Positions 55,766 to 64,000 of a stretch of DNA of 64,000 nt are shown one piece after another. This DNA is from Dolomedes plantarius (Eukaryota; Arthropoda; Arachnida; Araneae; Dolomedidae), in contig OU015498.1 in NCBI GenBank assembly GCA_907164885.2, positions 129,185,151 to 129,249,150 on the forward strand. Reading direction: 5' to 3'. The notes under the pieces are model-generated. The model searched no databases. It was not told the origin of the DNA and saw only the letters and a program-made list of their open reading frames with translations. How positions within the stretch are numbered: the first letter of the stretch is position 1; every line of letters begins with the position of its first letter. Both the position numbers and the translations under genes were made by a program.

Positions 55766-57180
55766 ACGGCATTATGAACCTGAAGACCAGCCGCTGCGTA
55801 GCAATACCTGCAAACTCATCCGAGAGTAAATTTCACCTTATCGTGTTATTATTATGGATATGGGCGCCGGTAGACAGTACAGATCTGCATCAAATTATGG
55901 CAACCCCGGACCCCTTGAATAACAAAGTAAAAAAATTGCAAACAAACTCGGTTTTAACTGTATCGCAAGGGTGTTATTAATTGGCATCATTATTTAGTAG
56001 TTTCTTAATTGTCGCAAAGGCTTTGCTATATTATACTTTTCTTTTTTTTCTGTTTAGCCTCCACATGTATCGCTGTATTACTACTCTTTTCTTTAATTTT
56101 AACGAAGTAGAGAAAGGCAGAAACGCAAATCTGCCAAAATGATAACAATATCACATTATTGCTACGAGATATCGCTGACAACCGTGCAAAACACCTTCAT
56201 TCAGGTATGCAAGTTGACAAAAATTCAGTTTGTGGAACTTTAAAAAAAAGTCTTTGTATAAGCACATTTCATAATACCTTTATAGAGCTAGTTGTGTCAC
56301 TTCGATCAGAAAACGTAATCCTTGTCACAAAGAATTATTCATGAGTAGCCTTAGGACAATGTTTGCGGCGGTGAAAATTCGAGAGAATATTTATAGTTAC
56401 GTCACCTTTGTCTCAGAAGAGTGTATCGTCATTGATTTTGTTCTACTTCCAGATTACCAGTATCAATAATCTTGCAATTCGACAGTTTCGAAAGCCCATT
56501 TTCAAACATGCTCATAACGAGTACACATGCAGTCCCACGAAAAATGAGATTGTGTAATTACTATTTTTTATCGAACCTGAGTATGCAAGGTTCAGAGTTA
56601 AAGCGAACCAAGTTATTTTTTGGCCATTTCTCACTAACACTGCCATGATAATGTAAAAATATATATTTTAAATGCAAAAGTGAAGCATGTCCGTAGATTA
56701 AATTTTACTTTATTGAAGCAGAAAAAAAATGTCAATTATTTATTAATTTCAGTTGTTCAAGATCAGATTTCAAAGAACTGACTCTCATGGGTTTGGTTCA
56801 CTTTGAACCATCCTAACCAACAGCTTTGTTATTTACTTTCCTAAAATCCTCAGCTTCTTTAGTTGAGCAAATTAGATTCGTTACGAATGCAGATACGTTA
56901 AGTCAGTATCTGATCATTGAATATCCCTTGTAGTGTGAATAAGTGTTATTTACGATGACTATCTCATTTATTATTTTTATGAGACATTTGTCGTATTTTC
57001 CCCTATCAATGTTGTTTCCTCAAGTTGGACAACTTTGAAACAACAGTCTGTCAAAACTGAAGAATCGCATAGCCGTACTTCGTAACCACCCAATTAAATT
57101 ATTTCGTTAGTGCGGGAGAGATGCACTTTCAATAACATTTTTCCTAATGCTGCTCACTAGCGTCGTAATTTTAGTCTGTA
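55766..57180. other. unannotated AT-rich stretch
   Basis: About 1.4 kb with no gene or repeat recognised. Confidence 0.5.
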
Positions 57181-57512
57181 TTTGAGGTAGCCTAATGGTA
57201 GCGAGTCAGCTTTCGTTGCTGAGGGTGCTCGGATCGAATACGGAGAAGCGCTATTAAATACCTCCTATCTAGACGGGCACGTTAAATCCGTCGACCGGAA
57301 AGTCCTTCAATGAAGTCAGAGAGGGTGGGAAAGGGTACGATCCCCCCCAGATGTCACTCCTGTCAAAATTTAGGTTGCTCCTGACTAAATCGGACTTCCA
57401 ACCTTTTGGTACCATTATAATCCGGATCCACACCCCTCAGCCCGCTAAATTATATGGACCTGATCTGGAATTACTTTCGGCCAGGGGCCTTGGAAACAAC
57501 AACGACAACAAC
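57181..57512 (+). mobile_element. tRNA-derived SINE
   Basis: The head has a tRNA-like A box (TAGCCTAATGG, 57188) and B box (GGATCGAATAC, 57231-57241) spaced as in an internal Pol III promoter. The body is unrelated to tRNA and the tail is AAC repeats (57495-57512). A 5'-truncated copy at 47441-47667 shares body and tail. It would need a partner non-LTR reverse transcriptase. Confidence 0.75.
57231..57241 (+). promoter_or_regulatory. Pol III B box of the SINE
   Basis: GGATCGAATAC against consensus GGTTCGANTCC. Confidence 0.6.
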
Positions 57513-58890
57513 ATAATTTTAGTCTATCCAATGTTCAAAATAATATCGATTAAGATTTCAAAATAAAGTAATGAAGTAGATTAATAAAATGGACTCGAGT
57601 TTCATTATTAAAAATAATATAATATATTAAACAATTTAAAGTTATGAAACTACTTATATATTATTGTTCACAAAGTGTAATAAATAACTTATTATTTAAC
57701 AATATAAAGTCATACCAAAATTAACTTTAAAATTAAACGTGCACTCAAAAGTTCTCCAGTCTTGAAATAACATTATATTTCCCATCAACAGGTCGGAACT
57801 TAATTAGCAAGTATTTCTCAAGCCATATGTTGAAGATTTCAGCAGAAGAATAATAGAGCTTTAATTCAGATTCTTTTGTTTCCTATTACTAACTCAAGCA
57901 TGCTTCCGGTTTCAAAGCATAATTAAAGCCAAAGATAACCCTTAGCTCTCCACTGGTAATTAACTGATTTTGCTTCCTCCAGATTGCTGTTAATTCTTTA
58001 CTTGCTGAAGTGTTGTATGCGGAAATTATTATTATTTTTTAATATAATTGGACTGCTAATATATCGATAAACCTAAGTTTGAATTTTCTTATAATTAGGA
58101 ATTCGAATTTGTGTATACTAGAACATTTTCCACTGTCTATATTCATATAAATATTCTTTAATTACTCTTTAGACCAACTTGAATAAATTTATATTTATGA
58201 AACTTTGTATTTTCTTATTCTGCTTGAAGTTTTACCTCCAAAGAATATTTATTCTTCCTTTTTCAAATACATGAAAAAGTAATAACATTTTCTAGTTAAG
58301 GAAATGCAAGTACATTAAAAACAAATGTTTCCATGTTCTGGACCCGAGAAAAAGATTTTTCTATCGTTTTGCGATTTGCTACTCGGCTGCTGATGAAGAA
58401 GGCTGTTTAGGGTTTTGAAGTTCGGATGGAAATTTTTTTCTATTTTATAGAGAATCCACCAAATTTCCCCCCCCCCCCTCCCTCACATTCTTTACTTCTT
58501 AGTTCTGAAGCTATTATTTTCTGCTAGTTCGTAGAACAGTTGAAATAAATTTTCTTCACATAAGGCAAAAAAAAAAATATGCAAAGTATTTTCTTTCACT
58601 AATATTTTAACAATAACTACATTTTTTGCGCCTCCTCCAGATGTAAAATTGATGATAACCAGTTTACATCCAAAACTTTAAAAAAATTAACTATTGCATA
58701 TTTTATTCCATGTAATGTTTTTAAATTGTATTCAATTTTTAAATCTTCAAATTTCTGTAAATTCATACGACATTAAAATTATTCTTATATAATATTTATT
58801 CTAATATATTTTGAATAGAAAACTCTTTGAATTAAAAAAATATTCTTTTGAATTTAAAACTTATATTAAAAAAAATACCTCGATGTCTAC
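57513..58890. other. unannotated AT-rich stretch
   Basis: About 1.4 kb with no feature recognised apart from a C-rich tract near 58467-58482. Confidence 0.5.
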
Positions 58891-58892
58891 TA

Positions 58893-60183
58893 CAGAGGCT
58901 GTTCACACATTTTATAGACGATGTATATTGTATTCACAAAACTAAATTACATAAAATTCTTGTGTTTTAAATGTTCTATTTGACAACCCTTATTCTGAAC
59001 TATCTTTCGACACCGCAATTTCCAGGATAATAATGCCTTTTGAAGTGTCAGAAGAGGTATTCTATCCCATTCCTCCTGAACATTTTTCCAGAGTCCTGTA
59101 AGAGTTTTGGGACGACGTTTGGATAATGCAGATTTTAAAAGTCCGAAAGAACAAAACTCCATAGGTGATACATCGGGAGATTTAGTAGGGATATCAGTGA
59201 AGGGTATTTCCTTGATACCAGTTCTTTTAGGAAATTTACAGTGGATTTTGATGTGTGACTGCTAGCTTTGTCCTGATGGAGTCTCACAGATTGATGAAAC
59301 TGTGGGTAAAGCGATGGTATTTCATTCTGAAAAATTGGCGATAAAATATGTTCCTGATAGTATTTGGAGTTAATCTTCACATTTTGTTTCCACTCTCTTT
59401 ATTTTTAACTTGCCATTATAAGAAAAACCAGCAACAATCATGAATCCCTTAGAAAAACTTTCTTTCGATTCCTTGAACCATGTACTTAAATTTTTTTCTC
59501 CCCTTTTATGATAATAAATGGCTCTTTTTTTGTTGCAATCATTTAAATACACCCATTATTCATCTATTGTGACAATTGTTTTCCATTTTTCTTTGGATAA
59601 GTGTTTCTCATATAGAATTCTGCAGCGTGTCCTGCGTTCAGCGATATGATTTGGAAGAAGACGATGCACATTGCGTTTTTTCGCTTTCTTAAGATTTAAA
59701 TCAACGTTTATCATTTTGTTTACAGTGGACACCGAGCATTTTAATAATTTTGCAACTGTCCTTTGACTAGGGGGATTTTCTTTTAACATTAAACAACATA
59801 CCTTTGCAATAGTCGAAGATGTCCGTTTTTTCCTTGGATACTTGTTTGGAATTTTTGTCCCACTTGAGGCTTCAAATTGGCCTTTTTTTTCCTTTCTTGT
59901 TGACGATATTACCTATCGACGCTTTAGATATCACAAAACCATGACTCTCACATCGTTTTTGGATAACGGAGTATGCATATTTCTCTTTGGAAAGAGCATA
60001 AATGTAGCCTTCGAACCACTGCTTTGTTAAAAACGCCATTTTGAATAAAAACAAAACTTTCAAGCCGCAGACGATAATTTTGACTTTTAAAAACATAGTA
60101 CAATTGCAATTATTTCTTTTGCAGCAAACAAATTTTTATTGCCGCTTACCAAAATCGTCTAAAAAATGTGTGAACAGCCTCTG
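58893..60183 (-). mobile_element. DD41D mariner element, complete ends
   Basis: 1,291 bp. TIRs of about 30 bp start CAGAGGCTGTTCACACATTT at both ends with one mismatch; TA at 58891-58892 and 60184-60185. It carries a broken transposase on the minus strand. It is the same family as 1-364. Confidence 0.92.
58947..60039 (-). pseudogene. DD41D mariner transposase, broken
   Basis: The ATG at 60039 opens MAFLTKQWFEGYIYALSKEK. An HTH region follows and, after a shift, SQRTVAKLLKCSVSTVNKM. The first catalytic Asp lies in VTIDE, right before a stop at 59556-59558. The second lies in HQDKASSHTSK. A 13-base deletion then shifts the frame (compare 14-26 in the left copy). The last block is PMEFCSFGLLKSALSKRRPK, with Glu where the left copy has Asp. 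The C-terminus at 58947 is HLKHKNFM. With the deleted bases restored the spacing is 41. Confidence 0.85.
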
Positions 60184-60185
60184 TA

Positions 60186-62550
60186 TACCTCAATGAGTAG
60201 TCAAGGAAATTTACTGTTCTAAAATTGATCATTACTGACTTAATGAACGCAACATCTTTTCCACTCTCTTTGTAAATTGACAAATTTCACACTATGAATA
60301 TTTTAATACCTCTATTCCTTCCATTTATGTTTTCACGGAATGTTCGATATTTGATAATTTAAAGAATTCCACGTGTGCCCATTTTGTGTAACATAAAGCC
60401 TCCAGGCGGTAGTTAATTTCGTAAAAATCTAAGCATTGCCTTACATTTCGTGGATATGCCTTTGTAAATATGTACATAAAATATCTAATATACGAATATC
60501 TCTGAAATAGGGAAGTGCTTAAATTTTCAAAACATTAAACGCGATACAAAGAGAAGAATTCATGAATATTTATAGCATCTAGAGAAATTCTGCTTTACGT
60601 TCTAGACTATTAAATGAGGCACAATGATACATGCTCTAAAGAACGAGAAGGATAAAGCACTAAATATTCATAAGTGTAACTGAGGTAAATGTTTAGCAAA
60701 ATTATACTCCTGGAAAAATGCAATAATAACGTTCCTTTTTTACGACTTTAAAAAAGAGCCTTTTTCAAGAATAAAATCCAATTTTTTATACTTTAAATTA
60801 TATTTACTCTATGCAAGTACTGTAATATTTATCCACAGGAAAACTGCATATTTTATCAAAAGTTTTGAAGAGCGAATATTTTTTGTTAATTAAAAAAAAC
60901 TAACAATACGTTTTATGGTTTAGTAGAGGGTTATATTTTGCGATGACTAGTATTTTACCATATTTTTATTAACTCGCTTTCTTGTTTGTGTGTTTGTCCA
61001 GTACAAATCTTGCAGTCGATTTTTAACTAACTTCCCGACTAACCAGACATTTGAAACTTTTAGATTAGATCAGAACACGATGACAATGCATTCTTTTAAT
61101 ACTTTTAGCCGGAAAATTCCGCAAGGTGGCGCTTCGATCGAATTCAATGCTTGCACTCTTGCGTAACGGCGTTTGACGATTATGAAAACAGAATACATGT
61201 GAATTTAGTTTGTTTACAAAAATATTGTGAGAAAAATTTTAAAAAATTATAAAAGTTAGCAGTTTATAATGTCTGTGGATAGTGGAAACGACTCAAAAGT
61301 GATTAAAATTAAATAAAAGAAAGTGAAAATGAATAATTAATTGAAGGTTTGTGCAATTAAGAGAGAAAAGGAGAGAAAAATAGTCAAGTTTATATGATTC
61401 AAAAGAAAATTTAAAAACGTGGTATATAAATAGTTCTTTTTTATCTTGTAATTATTTCGTTAAGAATAATTTTTTCTTATTAATTGGCAAACATTGAATT
61501 TTGAATAATAAGCGATTTTCTCATAATTATTTTCTTAAGGCTTAAATTCATGTTCCTTTATAGATTTATCCTTTAGTGTTAAGTTTGCTTACACAGGAAA
61601 TAAACTACAACAAATTTTGGAGCATAAAACATTCTTTAGTGTTCTTTTACCAAACTCGTTTTCGAGTAAATTAGGTTTTTCGAGCTACACTATCTTGCAA
61701 AAAAAAGCATTCATACTTTTAATTGGATACAGGAAAAAATATAAGATATTCCGGAGTCCAATTTCTTTTAAAGTAAATTATGAGAACAACAGGGATTTTT
61801 TAGAATCTTTTCTGGAATTTAGAATAAGTTAAACTAAAAAATAAAAATGCATATAAAGAAGCACACCTTGTCTTAATGCTTACGCATGTAAGGTCATTAA
61901 GGTGCATCTATTAGTAAAAATGTAATCAATGCACTAGACGTTTTTTCTTATAAAATGTAAATAGTGTCAATTTTCGATACTTTTTTAACAAAATTATGTT
62001 TTATAGACTCACACTTGTTTGCTTAATTTAAAAAGCAAAATCCCTACTAACATCCAGATTTTATATAACCAAAATTAATTTTGTAAAATAAATGAAGGCA
62101 TTCTCATACGAAATTTTGAAAACTTGCTGTAAATATTAAATTGTCAAGAACAAATTATAATGTGATTCGTGATATCAAAGAATTCAATTAATTATAGAAT
62201 TTTTAGTGCATACTTTAATTATGTAATCATGATCTGCTATAATGAATATTTTGTTTATTGGACGAAATACTAAACAGCGGGCTATATATATATATATATA
62301 TATATATCAGCAATAGCCGAGAATTACGTTATAGCTTAACTAGAGAATAATCTTTAAGGACATAGCTCAAACAGTAGAAACAGTAATTCAAATATGTATT
62401 TTGTAAAGAATTTAGATTTTTAAATAATTATGACTACCTTTGGATTTTTCTAGATATAAATTGAATACACAGTGTTCCTCTTTTACATTTTTTGATTAAA
62501 CAAAATTCACGTACTTCAAGAAAATTTAGTTATTCAGTTATTTCACTCAC

Positions 62551-62599
<49 letters not shown>
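60186..62599. other. unannotated AT-rich stretch with (TA)n
   Basis: About 2.4 kb. Contains (TA)n at 62283-62307 and 62553-62599, and a patch near 60970-61160 (TTTGTGTGTTTGTCCAGTAC) that may belong to an unidentified retroelement tail. No gene recognised. Confidence 0.5.
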
Positions 62600-62602
<3 letters not shown>

Positions 62603-64000
62603 TCATGGACAAAAAAATTAGCGCACCAAGAAGGAGTCGTCAAAATGAAACGAAATTTTGCATACGTAATGACTACTTTGATATAAGTAAATGATAAGAA
62701 AATCAAAGAAAAAGGATAATTTATTTCAGAGAAAAAGGCAAATGAACGGAGGAGTTAATACTCCGTTGGACCCCCCTCTACCGCGAATGCACGATGCGGT
62801 ACGATCGGGCATTGAGTCATACAAGTTCGGTATGATGTCTTGAGACATTTCGTTCCATATTTGCTGTAACCTTGCCTCTAGTTCGTTCAAACTCGTGGTA
62901 TGCCCAACTCGTCGTCCCAAATGATCCCAGATATGCTCGATTGGAGACAAATCTGGGGATCGGGCAAGCCAAGGAAGGGTAGTAACAGTGCGGAGACAGT
63001 CTTGTGACACACTTGCCGTATGAGGCCGAGCATTGTCTTGTTGAAAAATGGCTCCTGGGAGTCGTTGCATGAGTGACAACACATGTGGTTGCAGGATTTC
63101 ATGAACATACCGCTGGGCTGTCATGGTGCCACGGAACAATACTAGGGGTGACCGTGTATTGTAGGCAATGGCACCCCATACCATCACACCAGCTGTGGGA
63201 GCGATGTGTCGCTGTACAGCAAAGGCAGGATTGAAGCGTTCACCACGGGCTCTCCACACACGAACACGATTGTCATCACTGCTGAGATTGAATCTGGATT
63301 CGTCGCTAAAGACGACCTGGTTCCATTCCGCTGAAGTCCAGTTTCCTCGTGCGCGGCAAAACTCCAAACGGAGGCGTCGATGGGTGGGCGTCAAGGGCAG
63401 CACACGTAATGGACGCCACGATACCAACTGCCCTTCAGCCAGGCGCCTTCGTATGGTTCGAGAAGACACAGAGGCCCCTAGTGAAGGTGCTACCTGTGCC
63501 TGGATGGCGTCCGATGAAGCAGTTGGCTGTACGCATGCATTTCTTACGATGTGGCGGTCTTCTCGACGACTGGTCTGTCGAGGGCGTCCTGAGCCTGGTC
63601 TTCGTGTACATGACATCTCTCGGGTCCACTGGTCCCAACACCTCCTCACAACACAATAAGAGCGGCCTAATTGACGAGCTACTCGCCTAGCTGACCACCC
63701 AGCTTCCATCATCCCGACGATTCTCCCCCTCTCAAACTGCGACAACTGCTTATATTGTCTTCGAACACGGCGTAATGGCATGTCTATCTCAGCTCTTCCT
63801 TTGTAAATGATTCAGCACACTCAAATCAGCTTTGGTTACCTGTTTTATACTCCACAGAGTATGATGTTCAACGCCCTCTACCGGCTATACGTAATGCGCA
63901 ATCACGCTGCATTTCTAATCATTTGCATATCTCCCAGAAATGTACCTTCATTGCAAGTTTCGTTACGATCCCGCAATTATTTCTTGGTCCGCTAATTTTT
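62600..64000 (-). mobile_element. Tc1-like element with intact transposase, cut by the window end
   Basis: The left end is CACTCATGGACAAAAAAATT then AGCGCACCAAGAA, preceded by TA in a (TA)n tract. At 63980-64000 the inverse sequence reappears (TTCTTGGTCCGCTAATTTTT), so the right TIR is present but its last bases lie past 64000. Length is about 1.4 kb. Confidence 0.9.
62726..63781 (-). CDS. Tc1-like transposase, intact (351 aa)
   Basis: A DDE transposase that binds its element's TIRs and moves it to TA sites. The ATG at 63781 opens MPLRRVRRQYKQLSQFERGR. First HTH at about residues 15-55 (AGWSARRVARQLGRSYCVVR), GRPR hook at 65-68, second HTH at about 100-120. Catalytic residues: D160 (VFSDESRF), D249 (FQQDNARPH) and E282 (SPDLSPIEHIWD), with 32 residues between the last two, shorter than the usual 34. 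No stop or frameshift interrupts it, and it fills the element between the TIRs. It is the only full-length transposon protein in the window and is longer than the roughly 340-residue norm because of a short C-terminal extension after RGRGGSNGVL. Confidence 0.92.
   Translation of the reverse strand: MPLRRVRRQYKQLSQFERGRIVGMMEAGWSARRVARQLGRSYCVVRRCWDQWTREMSCTRRPGSGRPRQTSRREDRHIVRNACVQPTASSDAIQAQVAPSLGASVSSRTIRRRLAEGQLVSWRPLRVLPLTPTHRRLRLEFCRARGNWTSAEWNQVVFSDESRFNLSSDDNRVRVWRARGERFNPAFAVQRHIAPTAGVMVWGAIAYNTRSPLVLFRGTMTAQRYVHEILQPHVLSLMQRLPGAIFQQDNARPHTASVSQDCLRTVTTLPWLARSPDLSPIEHIWDHLGRRVGHTTSLNELEARLQQIWNEMSQDIIPNLYDSMPDRTASCIRGRGGSNGVLTPPFICLFL

Noticed and set aside
57181..57255. A functional tRNA gene
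   Set aside because: Only the A and B boxes are tRNA-like; no acceptor stem or cloverleaf, and the AAC tail marks it as a SINE.
63168..63659. A 163-codon plus-strand open frame
   Set aside because: Shadow of the intact Tc1-like transposase on the minus strand.

Overview
The window looks like a gene-poor, AT-rich, repeat-saturated stretch of an arthropod nuclear genome. I infer a chelicerate, most likely a spider, from the mix of transposon families: Tc1/mariner elements, a mariner-type N-terminal domain of the DUF4817 kind, Penelope-like elements, Helitrons, a Kolobok/Mutator-like transposase, and very many long (TA)n tracts. I found no host gene, rRNA, tRNA gene or CRISPR array. Almost everything that can be read as protein is a transposon protein, and all but one of these are broken.

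Layout. 1-366: end of a DD41D mariner. 603-3577: a Penelope-like element (PLE) whose 5' part is inverted and which was interrupted by a gag-only non-LTR element with a 15-bp target duplication. 3600-4798: Tc1-like element. 4812-5440: Helitron-like repeat. 5475-6045: probable solo LTR. 6128-7643: Tc1-like element. 9249-10816: hAT. 12417-13544: non-LTR remnant split by a TTAA MITE. 14238-14789: hAT MITE with a perfect 8-bp duplication. 16108-21236: a 5.1-kb element with 1.05-1.1-kb inverted arms, mariner-type outer ends, and a large non-transposase gene inside. 21959-23247: DD34D mariner. 23371-23810: reverse transcriptase remnant. 24377-25151: foldback repeat. 25164-29434: LTR retrotransposon with identical 599-bp LTRs and no gag-pol.

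29832-32721: two foldback MITEs and a hAT MITE. 32960-34316: Tc1-like element. 34577-35160 and 37678-38398: tandem repeats. 38689-39088: Helitron. 40596-42890: non-LTR element with reverse transcriptase and RNase H. 43295-47218: a nest consisting of a palindrome, a mariner MITE and a Kolobok-like transposon. 47441-49166: SINE, Tc1-like element and repeat arms. 51592-53707: Helitrons with a mariner MITE inserted in a Helitron 3' end. 55515-55765: second copy of the TTAA MITE. 57181-57512: tRNA-derived SINE. 58893-60183: DD41D mariner. 62600 to the window end: Tc1-like element with the only intact transposase in the window (351 aa).

The strongest candidate for something undescribed is the 16108-21236 element, which carries a conserved multi-zinc, CXC-tailed gene between mariner-type arms. 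Next come the nested Kolobok insertion with its preserved empty site, the gag-pol-less LTR element, and the gag-only element inside the PLE. Identity statements are by eye; no alignment or search was run.
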